Shown here: piece after piece, positions 34,581 through 47,181 of the stretch | Layout: the number at the start of each line of letters is the position of its first letter | How positions within the stretch are numbered: the stretch's first letter is position 1 | Assembly: GCF_048773025.1 (NCBI RefSeq) | Contig: NC_133551.1 | Span: 34,674,501-34,738,500 of the forward strand | Origin: Camelus bactrianus | Lineage: Eukaryota > Chordata > Mammalia > Artiodactyla > Camelidae | Direction: 5' to 3' | DNA: 64,000 bases | Notes under the pieces: generated by a model | Seen by the model: only the letters and a program-made list of their open reading frames with translations | What the model was told of the DNA's origin: nothing | The model's database searches: none | Position numbers and translations under genes: made by a program

Positions 34581-35094
34581 TTTCATTTGTAAAACACAGG
34601 GCTGGGCTAACTCAGAACATATAGATTCGTTTCTTTCTAACATGCCTTGTTGCCAGTAGACTTTTCTGTGGGCTACAGAACATTCTTCACTGCAGTCAAT
34701 AATATTAGAAATGACCAGTGTATATGACCCACTTTCCTGCTCACTTTAGAGTAATTATTCCTGGTTAGAACCTCAACACAGACACAATCCTGAAAGGGAA
34801 CACGGAGGACCCTTCCTGCTGCTACGTGATGCTGTTAAAATGCAGCAATGTGGGCAGTATCGGTATTATTTGTGGTAATAAATTATTTAGATTTTAAAAC
34901 AATATTCAAGAAGATCCTAGAAATGCAATACTGACAAAACACATGGGATACCAGAGAATTCTGGAAGGGGGGGGAATCACACAATCAGGCTGTGGATGGT
35001 GTGTGAGACTGGGGGGTGGGCAGTGAGTCCTGGGGGGTGTGACATAAGAGGCGCGTTGCTACCTGAAGTGCCCTGAGGGTGGAGCCTGCAGGAT

Positions 35095-35228
35095 CGGAAG
35101 CTGGATCTTGTAGCTGAGTCCCCACAAGGAGGGCAGGGATTGCCTTCTTGTTCTGAATTTGCAAGGCCGGGCACAGGGCTTAGTACTTACTTGATTTTTC
35201 AATAAATGCTTGTGGAATGAATAAATGT
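35095..35228 (+). repeat. L2 LINE 3' end
   Basis: 'aaggagggcagggattgcc', 'gcacagggcttagtacttac' and 'caataaatgcttgtggaatg' are the L2 3' terminus. Confidence 0.75.
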
Positions 35229-35354
35229 ATGATGGCCAGAAGACCTGTAACCATACGAGACAAGGAGTGGATGATGGAGTTGGGTATCTGCATTGCTTTT
35301 CCCACATTCCCTCATTAACACTTGAACTTCACTTCTGCTCCCTACTTCTGCATT

Positions 35355-35650
35355 TTTCTAGGACTGTGGTGAGAAATACCCTAGACTGGGTGGCTTAAAC
35401 AGCAGAAATAAATTTTCACGTAGTTCTGGAGGCTGGGAATCCGAGATCAAGGTGCTGGCAGGGTTGGTTTCTTCAGAGGCCTCTCTCCTTGGCTTGCAGA
35501 TGGCTGTCTTCTCCCCATTCGTGTGACCGCGTGGAATTTATCCCTCTTTAAAGGCCCCATCTCTCCAAACAGAGTCGCATTCTGAGGAATGGGGGGGTTA
35601 GGACTTCAATGTGCGGATTTGGGGGGAACATAGTTCAGCCCATAATAACC
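35355..35650 (-). mobile_element. MLT1/MST-type LTR (ERVL-MaLR), fossil
   Basis: 'agactgggtggcttaaacag', 'cgtagttctggaggctggga', 'gagatcaaggtgctggcag', 'gatggctgtcttctccc' and 'gggttaggacttcaatgtg' are reverse-complement MaLR LTR words. It is a broken relic with no internal retroviral sequence beside it. Confidence 0.88.
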
Positions 35651-35775
35651 TCTTTAGCAGATTACTTGTACGTAAGTCCTTTTCCCAGTTGTGCTTTGGC
35701 AAGGGAACATTAGCTAAGTTATGGCACTATTAAATCTCTTTCTTTTCCACCTCGTATCTCAATGTACACATCTGT

Positions 35776-35802
35776 ATATTATCTATCTATCTATCATCTA
35801 TC
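35776..35802 (+). repeat. Short (TATC)n microsatellite
   Basis: About six TATC units with one interruption, followed by a shortened copy. Confidence 0.7.
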
Positions 35803-36079
35803 AATATGTTGTTTTATTTTTGTTCTTTTTGTTGGTGGTGTTAGTGATGGTGTGTGGGTGAAACAGTGTCCAAATACAAAATCTGGTCATCTCTTCAAGA
35901 AATTCCGCTAAGAAAATTGTAACAGTGTCTGAGAAGAAACAGACCTTTCTCTCACGGTGGCAGTTTAAGCAGCCTTAATTGTCTAGTGCTTTCGACAATG
36001 CTCTGCTGATTCCTGAGATTCCATGTGCTATGAAGTCCCCATTAAAGGCTATACAAACCCCTTTTGAGCTTTCTCACAG

Positions 36080-36210
36080 CTAAGTAATTATGCCTTGATT
36101 GATGGAAAAGTAAGCACACCTTGATTGCTTATGTAATTTTGAATTAATTACATTACTTCCAGATTTGTATGTTATTAAGGAAGGTACTAATCGACTGGTT
36201 CTAATTAATG
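36080..36210. promoter_or_regulatory. Homeodomain-motif cluster, candidate regulatory block
   Basis: TAATTA occurs at 36,085-36,090, 36,145-36,150 and 36,202-36,207. TGATTGAT, the PBX-HOX composite core, lies at 36,096-36,103, with the related TGATTGCTTAT at 36,122-36,132. The block is not in a repeat I recognise. AT-rich sequence yields TAATTA by chance, so the call rests on density and the composite site. Confidence 0.3.
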
Positions 36211-36284
36211 TACAAGAACTTTATGATACACATAGAAGCTTTAGATACTTAAGATGGTACAGCTCCCAAGATTCAATTCCTTCC

Positions 36285-36385
36285 TTCCTTTATTTATTCA
36301 TTCATTCATTCAGCACGAATTTATGGAAGTTTTGATATGTGGAAGGCACTTTGGGAGTGGGTGCAGTAAGGAGAGGTTGCATTGC
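36285..36385 (-). repeat. L2 LINE 3' end
   Basis: (TTCA)n at 36,297-36,311, then 'gcacgaatttatggaagttt' and 'gtggaaggcactttgggag' match reverse-complement L2. Confidence 0.65.
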
Positions 36386-37279
36386 CCTTGGCGCCTGCGT
36401 CCTAAGTGAAATGGCAACACAGGGAAGCGTTTCCTGCCTTTCCGCTGGCATCTTCACTTACACTGGGAGAATAAAGCCCACTTGGATGGAACTGGCTACA
36501 CAGGTGATAGAAAAGATGAGGAACCAGCAAGGGACGGTAAGGCACTCCAAAGATGTGCTGCAGCAAGAAGCCCCTACCCTCCTTGTTTAGAGGGGCCAAG
36601 GGAGGTGAGCGTTTCTGAAGTCCAGGGGAGGATTTCACTGGGCAAATCTTGACTATGGCTGGTCTATCAGATGGGATCTGTAGCCACAGAAGGGACGTGG
36701 CTCTTCAGCAGAAAGAAGGGGTGGGGGATGCGCTGGCTTCCCCCTTCCTCTTGCCCCTTCAGTCCCTTCAGTACCTCTTGTGGGAGTCGCAGACCGTAGA
36801 GGTGAGCCCCCACTGTGACACGGCACAGGGGCAGGGCGAGGAATGGATCGGAGGGTGAACTGGCCTCAGCCTTGCACAGAACTCTAGGATCTATCACTGT
36901 CTAACACCCATCACCCTTAAATGTAGAGAGAGTGTTTATGTCACACAGAAAACACATCCAAAATCTGCTGTTGGCAGAGGGAACTCCCAGTATGTGTGTA
37001 TCTGTGTGTATGTCCGGTGTGTACGTACAGGTGGGTGGGAGTGGGATGGCGTGCACTGCTTGCCTGGGAGAAAAGGGGAAGACAGATTCCTCCCAAGGAG
37101 AGGACCAGTGGGAGGTGGTTAGCGGTCAGCTGTCTGCCATCAAGGTAAGATATTTGATAAGGGGGACGAAGGATTGGGGCTTACTTTATGACTGAGCTGA
37201 TGTGGGGACCCAATAATACAGAGAGTGTGAAAATGTAGCCTCACCAGGAAGCACTTAGCAGTGGTTAATCTATTAACTA

Positions 37280-37650
37280 ATTAATTCAACAAACATCATT
37301 AAAAGCCAACTGTGGACCAGGTGCTAGTGATAATATGATGTGCAAAAGTAGACTTGCTTCTGACCTTTTTGATTTTATAGCCAGTGGTAGAGAAAGATGT
37401 TTTTAAGTGGTAAGAGGAGTAAAGGAAGAGTATAGGGAACCATAATGGTATATTTTAGGGGATACTGGTCTAGCCTGGGGGATGAGGGAAGGCTCTCCAA
37501 AAGAAGAGGCAAATGGTCTAAGATTTTTAAATACCAGTAAGAGTGGGACTAAATAAAACAAAACAAAAAAACAAAGAGAGGGAGTGGGAAAGTGTTCCAG
37601 GGACAAACAAGAGCTATGCAGAGGCCCTGGGGTGAGAGGGAACCTTCTAG
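37280..37650 (-). repeat. L2 LINE 3' region
   Basis: 'aattcaacaaacatcattaa', 'ctgtggaccaggtgctagtg', 'gtgttccagggacaaacaag' and 'gctatgcagaggccctgggg' are successive pieces of reverse-complement L2. It has an A-rich insert near 37,555-37,576. Confidence 0.65.
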
Positions 37651-38154
37651 TGAGATGAACTGTGGTGGGAAGTTGGATCTTTGGGTGGATTTTTCAAACA
37701 GGTTAATCAACTGTAGCCTAGAGGACTCACACATCACACCTTTCCATAACCTTCCGATTCTAAAATCACAAGACTTAGTGTTTAATTGCTTGGGTTCAAT
37801 CCAGTGAGAGCTGCTTTGAGAGGTAAAAGAACAGTAAGAGACAAGGTGCACTGGTGAGTAGAACATAACATGCCAGCAAGTTGAGTAACCACATATGACA
37901 GCGTATGATCAAGCACCATAATGAGGTGTGCACATGGGTGGGAGGACTGGAGGTCAGAGAATAGAGCAGAGTGGAATGGGGCTTCCTGTTGTCACGTCTC
38001 CTGATCAGACAGCTGGAATTCTCCACTCTGCAAAGGGGAGTCTGACTGAAGGGGGAAATTCTTGGCAGCCAGTAGGTAATCCCTGCATCTACTGTTGGCT
38101 GTGAAACTCTCAGGAAGGAGCAAGGACAGTGGGGGACCATTGCTGCTTTGTACC

Positions 38155-38345
38155 ACGTGCTTCAAGTGTACTGTATCATGTAGTCTTCACACCAACTGTA
38201 TGAAATAGTATCATTATTCCCAATTTACAGACAAGAAAACTAAGATTTAGTGGTTTGGATACCATGCCCATGGTCACACATTTAGGCAGTGACTGGGGTT
38301 AGAACCCACTTCTGTCTGGCTCTAAACTCAGTGTTCCTACCATAG
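38155..38345 (-). repeat. MIR SINE
   Basis: 'ttcccaatttacagacaaga', 'tggtcacacatttaggcagt', 'ggggttagaacccacttctg' and 'agtgttcctaccatagcc' give an almost complete reverse MIR. Confidence 0.8.
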
Positions 38346-38687
38346 CCCGAGGCTTTTTTCCCGCTGTGGTTTCTGCATGTGTGTGTGTATGTTTTCTTGC
38401 TTTATTCCCTATATGAGAGTATATGGTCTTAATGAGGGAAGGAATTGAAAGAGAGGGGAAAGGAAGTAATTTTAAGTGTCGTATGTAAGATCTCTCATCT
38501 ACCAAGCAGTAGGGCTGCGGTTAGATGGCAGGTGTGCTTGAGTCCGAATTCCATGCCCTTTCTGGTCCATCACGTTAGTCTCTGGGGCCCTTTAAGTCAT
38601 TATTATATCCTGCACTGTGTCATGTGCCTTCTCATGTCCAGTAAAGATTTATTGGTTTATTTACTTTGAAAACAAACATTGTGCATC

Positions 38688-38690
<3 letters not shown>

Positions 38691-38720
<30 letters not shown>
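38691..38720 (+). repeat. (GT)n microsatellite
   Basis: Fifteen uninterrupted GT units. Confidence 0.97.
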
Positions 38721-38726
<6 letters not shown>

Positions 38727-38889
38727 TGGCCACTGTAGTAAACACGGAAAAGAATTATTTTAATGCCTTTTTGCTCTTATTTCAAACTGTGTGACAATTG
38801 TTCTCATACTGTTTCTTGGATTTTACTCAATGGATAGTAGAATTAAAAGAAATCTTAAAGATCATCTTGTCAGTGTTTTCATACTTTGA

Positions 38890-39213
38890 AAGATTCTCGT
38901 AATCAAGATGCAAAAGTTCCAAGTAAAACATTAGCTAGCAGAACGCAGCAGCATATTAAAGAGCACTACACCACGAGGAAGAGGAGTTACTCCAGGAATA
39001 TAAGGATGAATTAATATAAAGACATATAAAACTTTTCACACTGGTAGATCTAATGATAATGTCTATGATCATATTCCGGAGATAATGAAAGGCAACGGGT
39101 TAATGCAACATCACATTTCTTTCACGTATATACAAATTACATATGCATCTATAATACATTACATTCATGTAAGAAAAGCATGCATACACTTGTCTACTTG
39201 CCTATATATGTAT

Positions 39214-39244
<31 letters not shown>

Positions 39245-40805
39245 CTGAGATTCCACAGAAGAAGAGCTGAACAAACAGAAAGGCACATACAAAGTTCTTG
39301 GATAGGAAGACTCAAACTATTAATAAAGATGCAATTTTCTTGAACTTAATTTATAAGTTGAATACAATTCTAATAAAAGTACCAAATAATTTTTAAAAGT
39401 TCTTATGGAAAAAGAAACAGATAAGACTAGCCAGAAAACACAGAAAGAGGAGCAAGGAGGGAGCACCTGTTCTAGAAAATATTAACGTACATCGTAAACC
39501 TTCGACAGATCAGTGACGTATTGACTAATAAGGCCAATGGAAGAGAATAGAATACTCAGATATATGCGGAATTCAAATATGCATAGAAATTAGGAGATAG
39601 TAAAGTCAGCAACTCAGATCAGGGTATTTGAGTGTGTGTGCAGAGGAAAGGGGACAGACAAGTCTACACAGTAACAACTAGGTAGCCATTTGGAAAATAA
39701 TTGGATTTATACTCACACTGTACACTGAGATGAATTCCACATGGGTCAAAAATTTAAAAGTTAAAACTGAAATTGTAAAAGTAGTAGAAGACATGTGAGT
39801 TATTTTATTACACAGGAGTGGCAAGAATCTTTTCAATCATTATACAAAATGCAAAAGACAGAGGAGAAAAAAAATCTCACTATATGTATTTTAAAAATCT
39901 GTATGCAAAAATGCTCTAAGCAGAGTCAAAAGAAAAATGACCCTTGGCAAAATATCTGCAACTTATCACATACAGAGGGATAATGTCTTTAATATGTAAA
40001 TAGCTTTTTACAAATCAATATAGAAAAGATCATCAAGCCACTAGAAAAATGGGCACAGGATATACAAAAACATGTCAGAGAAAAGGAAAATCCAAAACAA
40101 GATTCTATAAAAGGGACAGTCAATTGACTTTTTGCATAATTAGATAAGTGAAAATTTAAATGATACTCATATACCATTCTCATTTACCAAACTGGCAAAC
40201 GTTCAAACATTTGATGATACCTCATGTTGCCAAGACTGTGTGGAAACACTTTTATATGCTTCTGGCAAGAAGTAAATTGGTACAGTTTGGACAATATCTA
40301 ACAAAACTACAAATGCACCTATTCTTTGACCCTACAGTTCCACTTCCAGGAAATTATACTACAGATGTATTTCCCCATGTGAAAAGTGACATTAGCAATA
40401 TTATTCTTCACAGCAAAGGATTGGAAGTAACCTAAATATTCATCAACAGAAGAGTGGTTAAGTGGAATTATGCAGCTGAAGCTTCTGAGGAACTGATATT
40501 GAAAAAACTCCAAGTTGCAATTTTAAGTGATGTAGAACAGTGTGTATGGCGTGGAAGAAACATGGAAAAAAAGAAAAAATATTCATATTTGCTTCTATAT
40601 TCATGAAAATATCTCTGAAAGGATACACAATGACTTAATGACAGTGGTAACTTTTCCTGTAGTTTGCTTTTGCCTTTTCTTTTGGAGAGAGGTGTACTGG
40701 GTAGCTGTAGGCTTTGAACAAGAGAGAAGTTTTTCATTTGAGACATTTCTCTAAGTTTTGAATTTTGAACCATGTATAATATAAACACTATTTTTAGAAA
40801 CCTGA
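38890..40805 (+). mobile_element. Old L1 LINE, 3' half (L1M/L1ME-type)
   Basis: A long diverged copy on the plus strand runs from 'gagcactacaccacgaggaa' through ORF2 wording ('agaagacatgtgagttattt', 'ggcaaaatatctgcaac', 'gggcacaggatatacaaaaa', 'cctacagttccacttccagg', 'cctaaatattcatcaac') to a 3' UTR ending 'aaccatgtataatataaac'. A frame at 40,160-40,435 is the degraded ORF2 C-terminus. It includes an (AC)n at 39,214-39,241. It carries many breaks and is inactive. Confidence 0.88.
39214..39241 (+). repeat. (AC)n microsatellite in the old L1
   Basis: Fourteen AC units with no interruption. Confidence 0.95.
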
Positions 40806-42419
40806 TATCTACAAAATAGGTAAATGAACAAACCCCAAATATTCAGATTCTTTTTCTGGGGGAAGTTGGGAGGGCCAACCCAGAGGCCCATCCAGTGAAC
40901 CTTCTCACTTCTTAGTGACCTCTGTACCACCATTCTGGAATCCTGTTACTACGTGGACACGTGGAAAGGCAACTGTTAAGATCCAAGAGTTAGTGCAGGT
41001 AGAGAATCTAAAAAGCTTGGCACATAATATTTATCTTGGCAAATGTTAACTATTATTTTTATACTTTGTAGGTAGGCAAACTAAATTACATAGACAGTCA
41101 GAAGCAGTCAATGAGATTTTAGGATCCTCTTTTTCTTTCTTAGATGGTGCTTGTCTTGACACACAGTAGGTATTCAGTAAGCACATGGTGGTGGACTGAC
41201 CTCATCCTGTGGTACCGTCAGGGATTAATAAAGGTCATTGTTGGTAGAGGCCTATGGGTATTAGACCACGGTAGCTTGTCCTGTTGCGGGCCCAAGGAGC
41301 TTCACCTCTTGAGAGAAGGGTGGGTAAAAATCAATTTCAAGTCAGAACCTATGGAGACTTGATGTCCATGGAGTTTGGAGTCACAAGATCTAGTTTAGAT
41401 TTCTGGCTCACTCACAGAGTAGCTTAGACTGTGGGTGCTTCTTTTTACCTGTATTAAACATTGACCTCTTCCCTGCATTATCTGTCCTCCTAGCCTTCTA
41501 GGCTGTTAGAAAGCCTGAAAGATCTAACTAGACTTGAAAGCATTCCGAAACTAAAAAGTGGCACAGAAGTGTGCAGCATGATACATGACAATTTCTTGCT
41601 AATGTCAGGCCGGTTCACTCTTTGCACAAGTGGTGGAGGATTTGTGGCTGGTGAGGACAGTGTTAAATTCACAGAACAACCCAACTAGAGATTCGCTTGC
41701 CATAAGGGGAGACCCAGGACTGATGGTAGGCACTTAACAGCATGTTCCAATTACAGCATTTAAATCTAATTGCATACTCTGTTAATCTCTGTCAGTGCGG
41801 CATCATTTAATATCATCACGGCAGCCTCTAATATTGTGAGCTATGTGAGCTGAGCTGAGACTATTGAAAAAGTTCAGTCCCAGGTCTTCATATCCCCTTT
41901 AATTCTCTCTGTCAATTATGCCTCAGCCAAGAGTTCAAATAAAGGTCTTGGGATCCGGGGCTGGAGCTACCTTCTTGAAGCAAAGCCTCCTATAAATATA
42001 CAGATTATATCAGGGGCCTCCAATTCCTTGCCCTGGTTGTTTTTGATGGGTTAGTCGCAGTGACTAGTCCCTAGGGTATAACTTACTATAGGCTTCTTTC
42101 AAACAAATATTGTAAATTCAATCTGTCCCGTGAATTATAGTTCTGGAAATAATGTGGTATCACTTGCGCATGTATTTTCTCCCCTCCCCAATCTCCCAGG
42201 CTCAAGTAAGGTTGATGGGGGGAAGAAAAAAACAGACTCCTACTTAGCTCACTTTTTTGCACAAAGTTAGGTTTTTATCTTTGTTTCTTCTTACTACAAA
42301 TGATGGTTAATTTGCATGAAACCTCTGGTCACAGACTTAGATTTTAAAATGTAATTCTTGAATCAGAAAAATCAAATTTAGAAGTACCACCAACTCTGTT
42401 TAAACCTATTCTAATTAAG
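40806..42419. other. Unassigned sequence; a candidate noncoding regulatory patch at 41,745-41,960
   Basis: L2-like tail words occur near 41,020 ('cttggcacataatattta') and 41,155 ('cacacagtaggtattcagta'). The stretch 41,745-41,960 is repeat-free to my eye and contains ATTTAAAT, TAATTGCAT and several TTAAT cores, typical of AT-rich enhancer-like sequence. No exon was seen. Confidence 0.35.
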
Positions 42420-42505
42420 AATCATTTATTCAATCAACAAACATCAGATGACTGAGTGCCACTTGTGCCAGGATTGTGCTGGAACGCTGGCTGAGGAGTT
42501 AACGT
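42420..42505 (-). repeat. L2 LINE 3' end
   Basis: 'catttattcaatcaacaaac', 'gactgagtgccacttgtgcc' and 'aggattgtgctggaacgct' match reverse-complement L2. Confidence 0.65.
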
Positions 42506-42509
42506 TCTC

Positions 42510-42700
42510 TCAGAAAGAACTCTGGCCTCCAATTCCAGCTCCATGTTTTACAAGCCATATGGTTAGGTAATTTTCTAAGCTTCTCTAAATCTAAACTTAC
42601 TTTTCTCTAATATTTTAAAACTTTTGCCTCCCTTGAAGCACTGTTTGTGGGGATTAAATGAGATAATATATGTAGAGAACCAGGTACAATTTGGGGCCCT
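42510..42700 (+). repeat. MIR SINE
   Basis: 'atatggttaggtaattttct', 'tttgtggggattaaatgaga' and 'taatatatgtagagaaccag' follow MIR order. Confidence 0.65.
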
Positions 42701-42729
42701 GTTTACGGATGTTTAGTTTTTGCTAATAG

Positions 42730-42965
42730 TTATTGAATAGTTATTATCTGTCAGTCAAAGGACTATGCCCCTTCCATGAGTTATTCTTTTATTTAATGTT
42801 TTTGGCAGCCCTATAGTTAGATACCATTATTACTCCCATTTTACAGTTGAGGAGATTGAAATGTGGGGAAATTAAGTATTTTGTCCATGGTGCCACAGCT
42901 GGAACATGGGGAGCAGGAATTTAAACCTAGGAAATCCACAAGTGTGCTCTCTAAGACCACAGGCA
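42730..42965 (-). repeat. MIR SINE
   Basis: 'cagccctatagttagatacc', 'actcccattttacagttgag', 'tggtgccacagctggaacat' and 'aggaatttaaacctaggaa' give a nearly complete reverse MIR, tail-to-tail with the one before. Confidence 0.75.
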
Positions 42966-43274
42966 GACTGATTCCATGCCTTCAAGGACTTTTCGTCAAC
43001 TCTCACTGGGGAGATGAGACTTATGAAAAACCATATGGGGTCACAGCCATGGGTGACTAAGCCCCTGAAGTGGTTTCACCTGCCTTGTCTTCAGACAAAG
43101 TGTGCAGGAGAGCAGGCTGATCTTCTCAAAGAAACTCGAAATCACGTCACGGAAATAAGATAGAAATACGTCTTGTCCTCAAGGAGTTGTCCAGGGATGC
43201 GTGGTTCTGGGGTGCCATGTGTCATCTGCCATCCTCACATGAGGGTGGGGTCCATGACCTTGAGTTCCTCCTTC

Positions 43275-43460
43275 CTGGGTGGACACATGGTACAGTGGAG
43301 CGATGAAGACCCCTGTCACTCTTTGCCTGTGGGAGCTCGGGTGGGCTCTTTACTCTCTGTGCTGCAGTTTCCCTACCTGAAAAATAGGCCTAATAATAGA
43401 GTCAATGATATAATTGAAAAACATTTATTTAGTATAGTGCTTGGCACATAGTGTTATATT
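43275..43460 (+). repeat. MIR SINE
   Basis: 'gctgcagtttccctacctga', 'aaaataggcctaataataga' and 'gtatagtgcttggcacatag' are MIR in order. Confidence 0.7.
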
Positions 43461-45054
43461 GTATGTGTGTGATTATTGCATGTATGTATTGGGCTTTCAG
43501 TATCTGCCCATCAGTTGGTCCCTTGAGATGGGTGTTCCCCCTTTATGGAGATGCCTGAGGTGAGTTTACTCACTGGAAATAAATGAGGTTTGTACTCTCC
43601 TCCACCTGTAATTCCTGAAGTGGAAAGTGAGACCCAGAGAGAGACTAGGGGAGATGGAGACAGAAAGATCAGCCCATCTTTCTGCAAAGAGTGCAGGGTG
43701 GGTCTCGGTGTCTGCAGGGGGAAGGGAAGGGATGAGACACCTGCATCCTCTAGCAAAGGTGAAGGATTGTTCTATCTTCCCCTTCCTTTCCTCACTCCTT
43801 AAGAGGAAATGAGGTCCAATCTAGAACCATGGACCATAGAGCTAGGCAGGGAAGCTCTAGTATTCTGGACAATCTTTCTTTGGGAGGCCCTACCCATAAT
43901 CATTTCAAACATATTAAAATGCAGCCACATTCCCTATTTCTATAATTATAAATAACTATATGAGTAGACTTCTAATCTAGGACCTGACAAAACGTAACAA
44001 TTACATAGATACTTAATTCAACATTCACTCATTTTGACTTGTAGTTTTTGTTCTTTATTTTGGATCCAATACACACTTTTCTTTAAATGCATGCAGGTCT
44101 AAGGCCTGAGCTTGCAGGACTGAATTCATTAAGTAGCCTTGGCACTGATGGCTGGGAGAAGATGATTCTGTCAAAACAAACAATTGCTTGACATAATGTT
44201 TCGCTTTCCACTGATTGACTTTTGGAAATTATATTCAGGACCTTTGTAGCTGAAATTCCTTACATATGGAAGAGGAGAAAGAGGTCGCAAGCTCATGTGT
44301 TTCTTCTTTTTGGCGGGTTGCTTTTTACTCTGGATGGTGAGGTTAGATTGTCTGGGGCTCCTCTCGCTGAGGAGGTGGGACTCTACCTCCAAAGGCATCT
44401 CAGGGTCAAGATGGGGCTCAGTGAAAGGAACCCAGAAATGGGGTGCTTAACCAGTCAGTTAGGGGTGGGGAGAGGGCTGTAACAGTGGCGTGACCTTCAG
44501 CAGGGGCTAGTGAGATCGTGGATGGGGGAAGGTGGAAGCTATGGGACCAGGGATCCCAGTTAAAATTCCAGGAAACTCCAGTGCTCCCCATTGATATGAC
44601 CAGTAGAAGGTTTTGCAAAGATATCTTTCTTTGTTCCATGGGGGTCCAGAACCTTCTAGGAGGTCAGTGTGAGTCACTTAATTCCTAGCATCTTGGAAGC
44701 AGTGACCTTTCCTAGGACCAGAGTTGGGAGAATCTCCATGAGCCAGACACTTTTCTTACCTTCCTAGATCAGGGAAAGTTCTGTAGGAACTTGATATAAC
44801 ACCTTAAAACTTTAAACTTCCCCTGTTGGCTGTTCTGGTGAACCCTTATCTGCTCCCTGGCTGTGATGAACAGTAAAAAAAAAACCCTTATAATAAAAAG
44901 GGCTAATGAGCTTGCCTTCCAGGCAACAATATATATTTAAAAAGCTACTTAATAATATAACCTGAATGAGAGGAACTTATGGAAAGGCAAATGTGGGTCC
45001 ACAAATGGGGACAGGTTTGAGATGGGGAGAAAATAAGCAATAAAGAAGCCAAGT
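43461..45054. other. Unassigned sequence
   Basis: No exon or repeat confidently recognised. The A-run at about 44,876-44,884 is short and has no polyadenylation signal before it. Plus frames near 43,590-43,812 and 44,222-44,482 are unremarkable. Confidence 0.4.
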
Positions 45055-45240
45055 TTTTGAGTTAAATCAACTGGTATTTGAATTTTACTTTGGATCTTAT
45101 TAGCTGTGTGATGCTGAGGAAATGATTTCACCTTTGTGAAGCTCAGTGTCCCCATCTGTAATACAGACCTAATTATTCCTGTGACATAATTCGTATAAAA
45201 TGCTTGTCCTGCTGCTTGGCACACACAGAAGTGTGACATG
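45055..45240 (+). repeat. MIR SINE
   Basis: 'tattagctgtgtgatgctga', 'gctcagtgtccccatctgta' and 'cctgctgcttggcacaca' fit MIR. Confidence 0.7.
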
Positions 45241-45425
45241 GGGAAGTCGGGTAACGTGGAGGCAGCTCACAGCGGGGAGCAAAAGGTGCTGTTGCCTCCT
45301 CTTCTGAAGTCAGAGAACCCCCCGTTCTCATGCTCGGCGATGGCCACACGTAGGTTTTGCGCAGCATGGCATTCCAGGAGGAAGTGTATGACAACCCTGT
45401 CCCCACTTGTCTAAACAAATAGAGC

Positions 45426-45465
<40 letters not shown>

Positions 45466-46684
45466 AGAGACTTTGGAGAAAGAGTTTAATGGAGAGCATT
45501 ATGTGGAAAGTTAGTCTCCTTTCCCCATTCTAATTGAATTCTTGGGTTTTTTTTCACCTCATTCTCCAGATGGATGTCTGCCAAATTTAAGACATGCCCC
45601 CAAGATCCTGGAGTTTGGAGACAGAAGTGGTACAGAATGTTGGAAAGGGACAGAGACTATTTCTCCTACTATCGGGGGTTCTCAAGGAACAGTGGAAAAT
45701 CCCACTTGCTTCTACAGACTTTGAGTTTGGGATGATGAGGGTAAGGGGACTGGTGGTCTGTAAGTTTGCCAGAGACTACTGTGGATATTGAAGATAGAGC
45801 AGTAGTGCTAGACTGAAGATGTCCCTGAACGTCTTGGGGGTCCCCTACCTCAGGCCAGGTCCATGATTCAGTGCCCACCTATCTCAGATGAACATCCAGA
45901 CCATGAGTAGGTAGACCATGAGAGAGATAGGAGAAAGGTCACTGGGCCTCCTCCTCCACCCCTCACATTCTCCTGGGAAACAGATTGCTCCCCGCACCTC
46001 CCCAACCCTCATGTTAGTCAGTCCTGGAGACATGGAGCCGAAAGCAGCACACAAAATGAGAATGAATGGTTGGGGGTGAGCAGACCACACTCTAGTCCTT
46101 TCTCAGCGGCCCCCTGAAGCTGCTTCGTGGAAGATGCAGGGATGCGGGATGGTCATTCCTGTGTGGGACTGGATGTTTACCGGGAAGGAATCGGAGGCTC
46201 AGTCCACAAATCGCTGAACCAGACTGCAGTATTGGAAGGACTGAGAGATTGTCAAGTGGTTATTCAGTAACTTCAAGGGATCACCACACCCTTCCCCTCA
46301 CTGCCTCTCTCTACTAACGCGTGGGGGTGGTGGTTACTTGAGCCGCAATCAGCATATCGACAAAATAGTATAAAAGGACTGGAAAATAGTGTGGTAGGGG
46401 TCAGTAGGGGATGCTGTGGGTACACAGTCAGAAACTGAGGGCTAAGCCCGTGGAGAGTGTGTGTGTGCAGTGGTATAAATTTGGAATAAAGGCTCTCTGA
46501 AGAGAAAACTGCGATTTGTAGCAGCTACCAATTTCCATGGTGTAAATACTCCTGCTGTGGCCATCAACATGGTGTTACAAAGTGACAAGTGGAGACAAAA
46601 TGTGCACTGTCAGCTCGCGTGAGCTATTCCAGCCCCCTCCAGCACACCCTTGTGCTGCTCGCACACACATGCATCAGTGAAAGC
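45241..46684. other. Unassigned sequence with a (GT)n
   Basis: Contains the (GT)n at 45,429-45,462. No exon or repeat family was otherwise recognised. Confidence 0.4.
45429..45462 (+). repeat. (GT)n microsatellite
   Basis: Seventeen uninterrupted GT units, preceded by GC. Confidence 0.97.
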
Positions 46685-46860
46685 TTTTTGGGAGAAGGGA
46701 CGGCTGACCTAAGTCTGAAAGGATGAGTAGGAAATAACCAAGCAAAGAAAGGCAAGGAAGGACATCCCAGGCAGAGGCACAGAATGAGCAAAGAAAGGGG
46801 GCCTAAAATGCCATGACGCGTAAGGACAGAGCATTCAGTCCACTTTATGGTGGTTACTGA
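46685..46860 (-). repeat. L2 LINE internal fragment
   Basis: 'aagtctgaaaggatgagtag', 'catcccaggcagaggcacag' and 'aatgagcaaagaaagggggc' match the reverse complement of the L2 region upstream of its 3' end. Confidence 0.6.
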
Positions 46861-46984
46861 TGGTCAGCACGTGTTCAGTTCTGCTCTCTTTTTTTTTTTT
46901 CTGGTTATAAATGACATATATGTTATGCAAATAAATGAACTCAAATAAATTATTGTCACAGTTAAGTCTATTCATTATATTTTT

Positions 46985-47180
46985 CATCACTCATTGGTTA
47001 ATGACAGAAACATTTATGAGAGCCTACTTAGTGTTTTTTCCTAAAACAATTTAAAGATGGGTGGAACATAGTCCCTGCCCTCAAAAAAATGTATAGTGCG
47101 GTTGGAAACAGAACGTAAACAGATACATATCACACAGCATGGTGAGCACACTGGGTAAAATATGCATATGTTATTAGGGG
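46985..47180 (-). repeat. L2 LINE 3' end
   Basis: 'catttatgagagcctactta', 'acatagtccctgccctcaaa' and 'gtgcggttggaaacagaacg' are reverse-complement L2. Confidence 0.65.
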
Positions 47181-47181
47181 T

